The notes beneath the pieces are model-generated. The model saw only the letters and a program-made list of their open reading frames with translations, was not told where the DNA came from and ran no database searches. Shown here piece by piece: positions 25,953-33,754 of a stretch of DNA of 64,000 bases. The position numbers were made by a program, and so were the translations under genes. Each line of letters starts with the position of its first letter. Positions within the stretch are counted from its first letter, which is position 1. Source of the stretch: Methanoculleus bourgensis MS2 (GTDB lineage: Archaea; Halobacteriota; Methanomicrobia; Methanomicrobiales; Methanoculleaceae); NCBI RefSeq assembly GCF_000304355.2, contig NC_018227.2, forward strand, positions 372,001 to 436,000, written 5' to 3'.

Positions 25953-26762
25953 TCACCCGCCCCTCTCTCCACCGCCATCCTCCGGCACCACCTCAAACCG
26001 GCAGTGGTCAAACCCCATCGAGTAGCACCGGGTCTCGATCGCCGCTGTCGGCCGCCCGTAGTGGCCGGAGAAGAGCGCCCGGAGGATACCGGAGTCGAAC
26101 GCGCACGCGGGCCTGCCGGTGACGGGCAGGTCTTCGCACTCAAAGCAGTCGTAGACGAGGAGGGTCAGCGGCTCCGTCCCGGCGACCTCAACCCTTCCGA
26201 GGTTGTGGTCCTCCCAGAACCGGGCGATGTTGGTGCAGAAGACCTCAGTCGTCGGGTCAGCCACCGCCGGGTAGAGTTCCTCCCCTATCCACTCGCCGGC
26301 CCGGGTGAGGAGCGGGTCGAGGAGGATCCCCTCCTGCATGAGCAGGACCCGGACCGTCCGGAAGGTCAGCTTGTAGAACGCGAAGGGGTCGGCCGCCCCC
26401 GCACCGTAAACCCCTGCGTAGGCGGAGAGCGCATCGGCTATCCGGTCCTCTGCCGAGACAGTTCCCACAAGGTCGCCGGTGAGGAAGAAGATCTTTTTCC
26501 TCGCATCATCAGGGTCAGGCCGAGACCCGACCACGCCCGCCGCCGCCATCTCCTGCAGGTGCACCGAGACCGTCGACTTCACCCTCCCGGAGAGGGCGAC
26601 GATCTCGTCAAACGAATGCTCGCGTTCACGGAGCGCCGCAAGGATCACCCGCCGCACCGGGTTCCCGACCGCCCGCGCCCCTTCCGGCGTCGAATAGAGG
26701 TCGATCTCCCGGATCCCGCTCGGCCGGCCCGGTCTCCCCCTGCTGTCCATCCCGTCCTCCAT
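25953..26762 (-). CDS. msvR: MsvR-type redox regulator (ArsR-like HTH plus V4R domain)
   Basis: Transcription regulator of 269 residues. Residues about 20-95 form an ArsR-like winged helix (NPVRRVILAALREREHSFDE, KSTVSVHLQEMAAAGV) and residues about 200-260 a V4R domain (VYDCFECEDLPVTGRPACAF) rich in cysteines that may sense redox state. MsvR is established in methanogens as a regulator of oxidative-stress genes and lies divergent to fpaA, exactly as here. A TATA box at 26781-26788 on the minus strand favours either the ATG at 26750 or a near-leaderless start at 26762. Confidence 0.88.
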   Translation of the reverse strand: MEDGMDSRGRPGRPSGIREIDLYSTPEGARAVGNPVRRVILAALREREHSFDEIVALSGRVKSTVSVHLQEMAAAGVVGSRPDPDDARKKIFFLTGDLVGTVSAEDRIADALSAYAGVYGAGAADPFAFYKLTFRTVRVLLMQEGILLDPLLTRAGEWIGEELYPAVADPTTEVFCTNIARFWEDHNLGRVEVAGTEPLTLLVYDCFECEDLPVTGRPACAFDSGILRALFSGHYGRPTAAIETRCYSMGFDHCRFEVVPEDGGGERGG

Positions 26763-26780
26763 AGATCAAGATCGAAAGGG

Positions 26781-26828
26781 AGATATATCAAATGTTCTGA
26801 TATAGTAGAATGTTCGTAACGAATCGAA
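26781..26828. promoter_or_regulatory. Divergent msvR/fpaA promoter with inverted-repeat operator
   Basis: For msvR a TATA box (TTGATATATCT, minus strand) lies at 26781-26791. For fpaA the box is GATATAGT at about 26799. The palindrome TTCGTAACGAA at 26813-26823 sits between that box and the expected transcription start near 26829; extended, it reads TTCG, seven bases, TCGAA. It resembles the TTCG...CGAA sites reported for MsvR, so binding there would block fpaA. ATCGAAAG at 26771 may be a half-site by the msvR start. Confidence 0.6.
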
Positions 26829-26845
26829 CTGATTGAGGAATAACT

Positions 26846-28060
26846 ATGATGGCTACAAACCTCGCCCCCGGCGTCTACTGGGTCGGGGCAATTGACTGGA
26901 ATTTGAGGGAGTACCACGGATACACGCTCCCGGGAACGACTTACAACGCCTACCTCGTCCGCGGTGAGAAGACAGCGCTCATCGACAGCGCCTACGCCGG
27001 CTTCGAGAACCAGATCCTCGGCCGGGTGGCGTCGGTCTGCGAACCTGGCGAGATCGACTACATCGTCTTAAACCACATCGAGATGGACCACTCCGGCTGC
27101 CTGCCCACGCTCGTGCGGAAGATGCCGGGCATCCCGATCTACTGCACCGAGCGGGCAAAGACCGGACTTGCCCGCCACTACGACACCAGCGGCTGGAACA
27201 TCAAGGTTGTCAAGACCGGCGACACCCTCGACCTCGGCGGGAAGACGCTTACCTTCCTTGAAGCGCCGATGCTCCACTGGCCAGACTCGATGTTCACCTA
27301 CCTCGCGGAAGACGCCATCCTCTTCCCGAACGACGCCTTCGGGCAGCACATCGCAAGCGCCGCCCGGTTCGACGACCAGCTCGGGAAGGAAGAGGCGCTC
27401 GCGCACGCCCAGAAGTTCTTCGCGAACCTGATCATACCGCTCGCGCCCAAAGTCCTGAAGAAACTCGACGAGGTCGGGAAACTCGGGATCTACATAGACA
27501 TGATCGCGCCGAGCCACGGCATCATCTGGCGGTCGTACGCCGCGGATATCCTCAAGGCCTACACCGACTGGAGCCAGGGCGTCGCGAAGGACAAGGTCAC
27601 GATCGTCTACGACACCATGCACGGCTCGACCACGATGATGGCCCAGGCCATCGCCGAGGGCGTCATGGCCGAAGGCGCCGACGTCCGGGTCTGCCTCCTC
27701 CGCGACGGCCGCTACGAAGGAACGCACCGGAGCGATATCGTCACTGATATCCTCGACTCAAAGGCAGTCCTCATCGGATCGCCGACGCTCCAGGACGAGG
27801 TCCTCCCCACGGTGGCCGGGTTCCTCAGTTACCTTCGCGGGTTACGTCCGGGCCGTCTCGGGGCAAAGAAGATCGGGTGCGCGTTCGGGTCGCACGGCGG
27901 CATGGGCGGCGCGGTTGCCCAGGCAGAGGAGGCCCTGAAGGCGGCTGGTATCGAGGTCATCGACGGCGGATTCCACGTGAACTACCGCCCTGATGCCGAC
28001 GAACTCACGCGGGCCTACGAACTCGGGCGGAAGGTGGCGCGGGAGATCCGCGCCCGGTAG
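26846..28060 (+). CDS. fpaA: F420H2 oxidase, A-type flavodiiron protein
   Basis: Cytoplasmic enzyme of 404 residues that reduces oxygen to water with electrons from reduced F420, protecting the methanogen from oxygen. The N-terminal metallo-beta-lactamase domain binds the diiron centre with HIEMDH at 77-82 and later ligands (H of MLHWPDS, D of FPNDAFG, H of PSHG). A flavodoxin domain begins near 250 (KVTIVYDTMHGSTTMMAQAI) and binds FMN. It is divergent from msvR, its probable regulator. GAGG lies about eight bases before the ATG. Confidence 0.93.
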   Translation: MMATNLAPGVYWVGAIDWNLREYHGYTLPGTTYNAYLVRGEKTALIDSAYAGFENQILGRVASVCEPGEIDYIVLNHIEMDHSGCLPTLVRKMPGIPIYCTERAKTGLARHYDTSGWNIKVVKTGDTLDLGGKTLTFLEAPMLHWPDSMFTYLAEDAILFPNDAFGQHIASAARFDDQLGKEEALAHAQKFFANLIIPLAPKVLKKLDEVGKLGIYIDMIAPSHGIIWRSYAADILKAYTDWSQGVAKDKVTIVYDTMHGSTTMMAQAIAEGVMAEGADVRVCLLRDGRYEGTHRSDIVTDILDSKAVLIGSPTLQDEVLPTVAGFLSYLRGLRPGRLGAKKIGCAFGSHGGMGGAVAQAEEALKAAGIEVIDGGFHVNYRPDADELTRAYELGRKVAREIRAR

Positions 28061-28330
28061 TGCCCGGCCCCTCCATTGCGTCCTCCGAAACCATCAGAAG
28101 CATCCGGCGGTCTTGCGGGAACACCCCACCGCCCGCGAGATCTGCCGGATACCGAGCAATATGCCAGACAGATCGTCCCAATACCTCCCGGGAAGATATC
28201 CGGGATCCATACCTCTTTTAAGCCCACGGATGTGCCAAATCTGCGACGGCGCCCCGGTGCCTGTCGTCCCGGACTCCTTCCGGGGGAACCATAATTACCG
28301 CCCGCGCCATCCCACCTCACGTTGTGGTGC

Positions 28331-28338
28331 TCTATAAG
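28331..28338 (+). promoter_or_regulatory. TATA box for the flippase-like membrane protein
   Basis: TCTATAAG lies 30-37 bases before the ATG at 28368, giving a leader of about 10 bases. The rest of the 307-base gap after fpaA (28061-28330) shows no gene or repeat. Confidence 0.45.
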
Positions 28339-28367
28339 ATGAGCGGTTGCCGGGGAGGGGGACTGGT

Positions 28368-29450
28368 ATGAAGAACCTGCGCTGGATCGCGCTCTCGCTC
28401 CTCCTCAGTGGCGCGGCTCTGGCAGGACTCCTCGCAGTGACCTTCACCCCCGAGACCCGGGCCTACCTCGGGCGGGTCAGCATCGCCGCCATCCTCCTCG
28501 CGCTCGGGTTCCAGGCCGCATCGTGCCTCTGCCGGGTGGTGCGGCTCCGGGTCCTCTGCCGGGGCCTCGGCTACACCGTGCCGTTCCCGGCTCTCACGCT
28601 CACCCTATTCCTCTCGCTCTTCGCAGGCTCCATCACCCCCGGCCAGGTAGGCGGGGAACCGGTCAGGATCCACCGTCTCTCGCTCTCCGGGCTCACCGTC
28701 GGGGACGCCACCACCGTCGTTGTCGTGGAGCGGGTCCTGGACCTCGTGGTCTTCTTCTCCCTCACCCTCGCAGCACTCCTCTCCCTCCGGCACCTCTGGG
28801 GGTACCTCGCCGCCACCGTCCTCTACCCGGTCGCGGCCTTCCTGGTTCTGGTCCTGACCCTTATCCTCCTGCTCATCATCCTGATCCGCCATCCGTCTTT
28901 TATGAAACGGATGGTGGGCGGCATCACCACCCGCATCCTGGACAAGTGCAGCCGGAGCCGGCGCTGGCTCCGGTTCTGTCCGGGCGCGGGGGACGCAGGT
29001 TCCCTGGAAGCGAGGATCGACCACGAGATCGAGGCCTTTGCCGCGGGCTTTTCCCGGTTTGTGAGAGGCGGGCGGCGGGCTCTCATCGGCGCGCTCCTGG
29101 TCACCATCTTCGAGTGGATCTCCATCTTCTCCGTGGCGTCGGCCCTTCTCGTCGCTCTCGGGCTGCCGCCGTCCCTGCCGGAGTCCTTCCTCTTCCAGGG
29201 GATCCTCCAGATGATCGCAGATATCCCGCTCATCCCCGGCGCGGCCGGGATATCGGAGATCGGCGCCGCCACGCTTTATCGCCGGATCGTGCCCGCCTAC
29301 CTCCTCGGCCTCTTCGTCGTCCTCTGGCGGCTGATCCTCTATTACTCAAACATCCCTCTCGGCCTCATCGCGGGCGTCCTTGCGGCGAGGGAGCGGTCCG
29401 GAGAGACCGGCGAGGGCGATCCAGAACCCCGGCACACCAAAAACCTATAA
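28368..29450 (+). CDS. UPF0104/flippase-like membrane protein (LPG synthase TM family)
   Basis: Integral membrane protein of 360 residues with about eight helices, of the family related to the membrane part of lysylphosphatidylglycerol synthase (TIGR00374). The conserved SLFAGSITPGQVGGEPVRIH near 92 and IPLIPGAAGISEIGAATLYR near 295 are family hallmarks. Members are thought to handle lipid-linked or polar lipids. The ATG at 28368 follows GGGGAGGGGGAC. It precedes the DUF5612 gene by about 100 bases. No specific substrate can be named. Confidence 0.82.
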   Translation: MKNLRWIALSLLLSGAALAGLLAVTFTPETRAYLGRVSIAAILLALGFQAASCLCRVVRLRVLCRGLGYTVPFPALTLTLFLSLFAGSITPGQVGGEPVRIHRLSLSGLTVGDATTVVVVERVLDLVVFFSLTLAALLSLRHLWGYLAATVLYPVAAFLVLVLTLILLLIILIRHPSFMKRMVGGITTRILDKCSRSRRWLRFCPGAGDAGSLEARIDHEIEAFAAGFSRFVRGGRRALIGALLVTIFEWISIFSVASALLVALGLPPSLPESFLFQGILQMIADIPLIPGAAGISEIGAATLYRRIVPAYLLGLFVVLWRLILYYSNIPLGLIAGVLAARERSGETGEGDPEPRHTKNL

Positions 29451-29551
29451 CCCTTGCAAGACCCAAATTTATCCATTAACACGGATATGACTCAAAATAT
29501 CCCGTTAACGAAACGATCGGAGAGCGCCCGGATCTCCGGCGAGGAAAGAGC

Positions 29552-30229
29552 ATGACCACCGATACCGAAATGTATGCCCTGAGTATCATCACCGAGAACA
29601 GGGCCGGCGTCCTGCGCGACGTGGCCACGGTGATGGCAGACTACCAGGCAAACATCCAGATGATCCAGCAGTCGATCCTCACCACCGGCCCGAACACCGG
29701 GAAGGCCTACCTCTACTTTGAGTTTGAGGAGTGCGGCGACCACGGGAGGCTCATCGCCGACCTTGCGCGAGTTCCGTCCGTCGTCGACGTCACCACCTAC
29801 CCGCCGTTCTCCCGGATATTCGGGTCGAGGGTGATCATCATCGGCGGCGGCGCACAGGTGGCGCAGGTGGCGATGGGCGCCGTGAACGAGGCGGACCGCC
29901 ACAACATCCGCGGCGAGCGGATATCGGTGGACACGATCCCCCTCGTCGGCGAGCAGAACCTTGCGCTCGCCGTGGACGCGGTGGCCCGGCTCCCCCGGGC
30001 GTCCATCCTGGTGCTCGCCGGGTCGCTGATGGGCGGTGAGGTCTCGCGGGCCGTGGACCGGGTCAGGCAGACAGGCATCCCCGTGATCGCCCTCAAGATG
30101 GCGGGGAGCGTCCCGCAGCACGCCGATCTGGTCGTGACCGACCCCATCCAGGCCGGCGTCTTTGCCGTGATGCACGTGAGCGGCAGGGCGGTCTTTGATA
30201 TAAATCGCGTGCGTGGTCGTGAATTCTGA
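29552..30229 (+). CDS. ACT-domain protein, DUF5612 family
   Basis: A 225-residue protein. Residues about 8-85 form an ACT domain (YALSIITENRAGVLRDVATV), a small-molecule sensor fold. The rest (about 90-220) is the DUF5612 part with IIIGGGAQVAQVAMGAVNEA and IPVIALKMAGSVPQHADLVV. Methanogens carry this family, with no firm function. Its stop shares one base with the ATG of the Sua5 gene, so the two are translationally coupled. AATTTATCC near 29464 is a possible TATA box. Confidence 0.78.
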   Translation: MTTDTEMYALSIITENRAGVLRDVATVMADYQANIQMIQQSILTTGPNTGKAYLYFEFEECGDHGRLIADLARVPSVVDVTTYPPFSRIFGSRVIIIGGGAQVAQVAMGAVNEADRHNIRGERISVDTIPLVGEQNLALAVDAVARLPRASILVLAGSLMGGEVSRAVDRVRQTGIPVIALKMAGSVPQHADLVVTDPIQAGVFAVMHVSGRAVFDINRVRGREF

Positions 30230-30804
30230 TGGATCCCATCGATATGGCAGTCAGGGTACTGCGGAGGGACGGGCTCATCGTCTACCCAACCGAGACGGTC
30301 TACGGTCTCGGGGCGGACGCCCTCTCTGAGGACGCGGTACTGAAGGTCTATGAGGCCAAGAACCGCCCGCTCTCGAGACCGATATCGATCGCGGTCTCTG
30401 ATATGGATATGCTCGGCGCCGTCGCGGTGCTGGACGAGGCCGCCCGGGCCTTCATCGAGCGGTTCCTGCCCGGCCCGGTGACGGTGGTCCTCCCGGCGAA
30501 GTCATGCCTGCCGGCAATCCTTACCGGCGGCACTGGTCTTGTCGGCATCAGGTGGCCGGACCACGAGGTCGCGCTTGCGATCATCGCGCGGCTCGACTCC
30601 CCGATCACCGCCACCAGCGCGAACGTATCGGGTGAAATCCCGCCGACCCGGCCTGAGGACGTCTATGTCCCGAACGACTACGTGGTCGACGGCGGAGAAC
30701 TTCCGGGGACGCCGAGCACGGTGGTGGACCTGACCACCCGGCGTATCCTGCGGAAGGGTGCAGAATGGGAAGCGGTGGAAGCATTCCTCAAGACACTACG
30801 ATGA
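30229..30804 (+). CDS. L-threonylcarbamoyladenylate synthase, Sua5/YrdC type
   Basis: Enzyme of 191 residues that makes threonylcarbamoyl-AMP from threonine, bicarbonate and ATP, the first step of the t6A37 modification of tRNAs reading ANN codons. The opening GLIVYPTETVYGLGADA, the KNRPLSRPISI loop and SPITATSANVSGE are the YrdC signatures. It is single-domain, without the long Sua5 tail. It overlaps the upstream gene by one base and the downstream nucleotidyltransferase by ATGA, forming a tight three-gene unit. Confidence 0.93.
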   Translation: MDPIDMAVRVLRRDGLIVYPTETVYGLGADALSEDAVLKVYEAKNRPLSRPISIAVSDMDMLGAVAVLDEAARAFIERFLPGPVTVVLPAKSCLPAILTGGTGLVGIRWPDHEVALAIIARLDSPITATSANVSGEIPPTRPEDVYVPNDYVVDGGELPGTPSTVVDLTTRRILRKGAEWEAVEAFLKTLR

Positions 30805-31730
30805 AGCCGGTACGACTCCGTGACTTCATCGAGGACCGGGACGGCTGCATCTACGCGGTCTCGAACTACGACAACAGCGACCGCATCGGGTGCATCCTCC
30901 GTTACGTCCCTGAGCCGGCCGGTGAGCGAACAGACCTCTCGGGCCGGCGGTACCGGAAATACGATTTTGCCGAATCCTTCGCCTGGATTCGGGAGCATAA
31001 ACCCGAATACCTGGATACGGTCCACCGGGTGCCCTACAGCGATGTGGTCCGGGTCTACAAGCCGGAAGAGGAGATCGGGCATGTGGCGGCGAGAAGCGTC
31101 CGGGTGCGGAGGCTCCTCTCCCACTTCCCCCTCCCGGCAGGCTCGTTCGGGTGCACGGGCTCGCTCCTCTGCGGCCTTGAGAACGCCGCCTCCGATATCG
31201 ATATGGTGATCTACGGCGACGCCTGGTTTACCGCCCAGCGCCAGCTCCGGCACCTGGTGGCGGCGGGGGTGATCCCCGCGATGAGCGAGGGGATGTGGCG
31301 GAAGGTCTACGAAAAGCGGGTGCCGGAGATATCGTTTGACGCGTTCGTCCTGCATGAGCAGCGGAAGTGGAACCGGGGGGAGTTTGAGGAGACCTACTTC
31401 GACCTCCTCTACACCCGGGACTACGGGAACCTGGACGCGGTCCCGCCTGGTAAGGGGGAGGTGCTCGGGCGGGCGACGATCGAGACGACGGTCACCGATG
31501 CCTCCCTCTCCTTTGACAGCCCCTCGGTCTACGCCGTGGACCACCCTGAGATCTCCCGGGTGCTCTCCTTCACCCACACCTATTCGGGGCAGGCGCTCGC
31601 AGGGGAGATCATCGAGGCCCGGGGCGTCGTGGAGCGGCACGGCGATGAGCGGTGGCTGATCGTCGGGACGACCCGGGAAGCGAAGGGGGAGTATATCATA
31701 TCAAAGACCCTGCTTGAGAGTTCAGGGTAG
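30801..31730 (+). CDS. Predicted nucleotidyltransferase (polymerase-beta fold)
   Basis: A 309-residue protein of an archaeal family annotated as predicted nucleotidyltransferases (COG1665-like). The motif GCTGSLLCGLENAASDIDMV near 115-135 gives the G-S and D-x-D elements of the polymerase-beta fold that bind metal and NTP. Substrate and reaction are unknown. ATG 30801 overlaps the Sua5 stop by four bases, hinting at a link to tRNA processing, which is inference. It converges on the Cas4-like gene at 31732, one base away. Confidence 0.75.
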   Translation: MKPVRLRDFIEDRDGCIYAVSNYDNSDRIGCILRYVPEPAGERTDLSGRRYRKYDFAESFAWIREHKPEYLDTVHRVPYSDVVRVYKPEEEIGHVAARSVRVRRLLSHFPLPAGSFGCTGSLLCGLENAASDIDMVIYGDAWFTAQRQLRHLVAAGVIPAMSEGMWRKVYEKRVPEISFDAFVLHEQRKWNRGEFEETYFDLLYTRDYGNLDAVPPGKGEVLGRATIETTVTDASLSFDSPSVYAVDHPEISRVLSFTHTYSGQALAGEIIEARGVVERHGDERWLIVGTTREAKGEYIISKTLLESSG

Positions 31731-31731
31731 G

Positions 31732-32394
31732 TCAGAAGAGGTCGGAGAGCCGTCTCGGCCCGGCCGTGCACCGCTCGAGGTGGGGGCAGCCCTCGCAGGG
31801 GGCCCGGAGCGGGCGCTTTGGGATCTCTCCCGCAACTACCCTCTTTGCCGCACGTATCGCCCTGACCATCGCCCGCCGGTCCCGGGGCTGGGGTTCGACG
31901 AACCGGCAGATGCCGCTTGCGACGTACTCGACGTAGCCACCGGCGACGTCTCCCCCGAGGGTCTCGTTGAGACAGGCGACGTAGCAGGCGATCCTGAGCC
32001 GGTCGGTGCCGTAGACGCCGGCCCCAGGAGCGGTGCTCGACCGGGTGATGGCGAACGTGCCGTCCTCAAAGACCTTGTCCACCCGCCCCCTGATGCCATG
32101 GATGTCTGATTCGACCGAGAGGTCTGACTGGACCGGTCTCTGCCAGGCGGTCTCCCGGCAGGCGCTGATGCACTCGTCGAAGAGTTCCCGGGTCTCAGGG
32201 GGAGCGTCGGGGAGGATGCAGAGGACCTCCTGCCAGATCCGCTCCGGGTCGAGCAGTTCCCCGAGGTGCGTGGAGACCTGTTTGCAGACGGTGTAGCGGG
32301 GCGACTCCGGGTGCTCGAGAGACCGCTCAAAGTAGTAGCGCCGGGGACAGATATGGCAGGCGACGACGCCTGATACCGGGATGTACTGCTCCAT
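31732..32394 (-). CDS. Cas4/Dna2-like iron-sulfur protein with altered nuclease motif
   Basis: A 220-residue protein of the RecB-like Cas4 family. Iron-sulfur cysteines are in place: CHICPRRYYFER near 13-24 and CEGCPHLERC near the end. The central GRVDKVFEDG keeps the first Asp of the nuclease fold. Where active members have D/E-x-K (VIVDYKTG), this one reads FAITRSST, and the Q of the QxxxY helix is Arg (RLRIACY). So the catalytic acid and lysine seem lost. No CRISPR array or other cas gene is in the window. It is probably a solitary, perhaps DNA-binding, Cas4 relative. Confidence 0.75.
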   Translation of the reverse strand: MEQYIPVSGVVACHICPRRYYFERSLEHPESPRYTVCKQVSTHLGELLDPERIWQEVLCILPDAPPETRELFDECISACRETAWQRPVQSDLSVESDIHGIRGRVDKVFEDGTFAITRSSTAPGAGVYGTDRLRIACYVACLNETLGGDVAGGYVEYVASGICRFVEPQPRDRRAMVRAIRAAKRVVAGEIPKRPLRAPCEGCPHLERCTAGPRRLSDLF

Positions 32395-32433
32395 GTGTGA
32401 CCGAACCCGCTGTACAACACTTACGCCCTTCCC

Positions 32434-32441
32434 CTATAAAG
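32434..32441 (-). promoter_or_regulatory. TATA box for the Cas4-like gene
   Basis: CTTTATAG on the minus strand, 40 bases before the ATG at 32394; expected transcription start near 32412. Confidence 0.5.
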
Positions 32442-32485
32442 CGGGGTATACTCTGAAACAGGGGCGTGGGTCCTGGCGGAGCGAT

Positions 32486-32590
32486 TGCACCGTAGCCTCA
32501 CGCGGGAGGCCGCGAAGGCCCGTGTGATTGCTGTCCCCTGCACTATCTCTTCGCGATCCCCCGCGTGCTTCCGCGTGCGTGGCGATCCGC
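32486..32590. repeat. Dispersed GC-rich repeat with facing CGCG words
   Basis: AGCCTCACGCGGGAGGCCGC at the left and CCCCGCGTGCTTCCGCGTGC at the right face each other about 50 bases apart and could form a hairpin. The same pair of words is at 42008-42095 and a related form at 61125-61206. It lies in the gap before the DUF3467 gene. No coding content. Confidence 0.5.
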
Positions 32591-32682
32591 CTCACGCCCG
32601 CAGGTGAAGATGGCTCGATGCACCCGTCGCCGCGGCCGGAGAAGACCAACCATTATGCCGGAGCGGATCGAAGAGTGAGGAT

Positions 32683-32979
32683 ATGGCAACCCGAGAGATA
32701 TCAGTCAATATCCCCGGCGACCTCGACCCGGTCTACTCGAACCGTATCCAGATCGCCTACAAGGAGGATGAGTTCACGTTCCTCTTCCTGCACGAGATCC
32801 CCGGCACGAACCAGGCGCGGGCGAAGGCGATCGTATCGATCAGCCCCCGGCACGCGAAGAACCTGGTCGAGGTGCTCGCGAAGAGCGTGGCCGACTACGA
32901 GCAGAAGTTCGGCCAGATCACCGCCCCGGCGGCCGCCCAGCCCCAGGAGAGCAACGTCACTATCCGGGGTTACTCCTGA
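32683..32979 (+). CDS. DUF3467 protein
   Basis: A 98-residue protein with the DUF3467 pattern: YSNRIQIAYKEDEFTFLFLH, two strands, then SISPRHAKNLVEVLAKSVADYEQKFG, a helix. The family is widespread in bacteria and archaea, and function is unknown. The C-terminal tail (about 83-98) is alanine/glutamine-rich. It is a lone gene followed by tRNA-Thr. Confidence 0.82.
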   Translation: MATREISVNIPGDLDPVYSNRIQIAYKEDEFTFLFLHEIPGTNQARAKAIVSISPRHAKNLVEVLAKSVADYEQKFGQITAPAAAQPQESNVTIRGYS

Positions 32980-33041
32980 GGGGGCCGGGGGCGGCAGGTG
33001 ATACCTTTTTAATTCCGGACGTGCAATGGTATAAGGCAGTT

Positions 33042-33113
33042 GCCGCTGTGGCTTAGTGGTATAGCGGCTGATTCGTAATCAGCAGGTCGGGGGTTCGAAT
33101 CCCTCCAGCGGCT
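33042..33113 (+). tRNA. tRNA-Thr (CGT)
   Basis: Acceptor GCCGCTG pairs with CAGCGGC. Anticodon stem GCTGA/TCAGC encloses loop TTCGTAA (anticodon CGT, reads ACG), and the T loop is TTCGAAT. Discriminator is T, and CCA is not encoded. A T-rich box near 33005 may be its promoter. A lower-GC gene cluster begins about 140 bases downstream. Confidence 0.95.
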
Positions 33114-33255
33114 TATTTACGGGCGGTTCAAAGCCCTGTTCGATTGTTCCAGGCCCTTTCTCTGGTCTCAGTCTTTCGCCGATCAAAGATCAGGGGAGCG
33201 CCTTTGGTTTTTCCATGACAACCCGCCGGCTTTTCGGGCGGAGAATCTGGTTTTA

Positions 33256-33447
33256 TCAAGGGCTTTGCGGTTCATCAGTGTACGGAACGCAAATCTTCAG
33301 CTCCACAATATCCCCTTCCGCATCGATGCGGTCCATATCCTCGATAAACAGGCGCTCCCTCTCCTGCTCTGCCATGTCGGAGCGAAGTTCGTCAAATGTC
33401 TGGCTCATGTTACCATTTTCCCGGCGGGGCGTAGTCAGGCGGTTCAT
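33256..33447 (-). CDS. Small acidic protein, third gene of the HicA-like unit
   Basis: Frame of 63 residues; an internal ATG at 33408 (MSQTFDELRSDMAEQERERL) gives a cleaner 50-residue acidic helical protein. It ends in a strand (DIVELKICVPYTDEP). It follows the HicA-like gene by 25 bases on the same strand and could be the antitoxin, but it is not HicB-like. No family recognised. Lower GC than the neighbourhood. Confidence 0.5.
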   Translation of the reverse strand: MNRLTTPRRENGNMSQTFDELRSDMAEQERERLFIEDMDRIDAEGDIVELKICVPYTDEPQSP

Positions 33448-33472
33448 GCTGAGGTTGCCCTGGATGAGCGTC

Positions 33473-33754
33473 TTAAAACTGGATCCAACGGTCGAGGTAG
33501 ATATCGATCAAGCCCTGCTCAGATAAAGCGCAGTCAACGAGATCTTCAAACTCGCTCTTCTCTATCTTCAACTGCTTTGCCATGATACCTATCAACTTAT
33601 CGCTGATCTCTTTTGTCCCGTGGCTGACCCAGGTTACAATCCGGGTTTTCTTCCCGTTATGGTACAGGGTAAGTTTGATGTCCTTTGAGTTATGCTGCTG
33701 AAATCCCTTCTTCAGCAGAGCTCTCTGGATCGCCCGGTTTTTTCGTGTCCCCAA
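33473..33754 (-). CDS. HicA-like small protein
   Basis: A 93-residue basic protein. RALLKKGFQQHNSKDIKLTLYHNGKKTRIVTWVSHGTKEI has the strand order of HicA/YcfA mRNA-binding toxins, with a His in the place of the catalytic one (VSHG). The tail LIGIMAKQLKIEKSEFEDLVDC is longer than in classical HicA. It lies between a 348-residue unknown and a small acidic protein on the same strand, directly abutting the former's stop. The toxin role is inferred from fold resemblance; a plain RNA-binding role is possible. Confidence 0.55.
   Translation of the reverse strand: MGTRKNRAIQRALLKKGFQQHNSKDIKLTLYHNGKKTRIVTWVSHGTKEISDKLIGIMAKQLKIEKSEFEDLVDCALSEQGLIDIYLDRWIQF

Noticed and set aside
31732-32394. CRISPR locus suggested by the Cas4-like gene
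   Set aside because: No regularly spaced repeats and no cas1, cas2 or effector genes are in the window.
33114-33255. tRNA-Thr-linked att site for an integrated element
   Set aside because: No copy of the tRNA 3' end was found on the far side of the lower-GC gene cluster (34.8-35.1 kb), so integration at the tRNA is not supported by a direct repeat.
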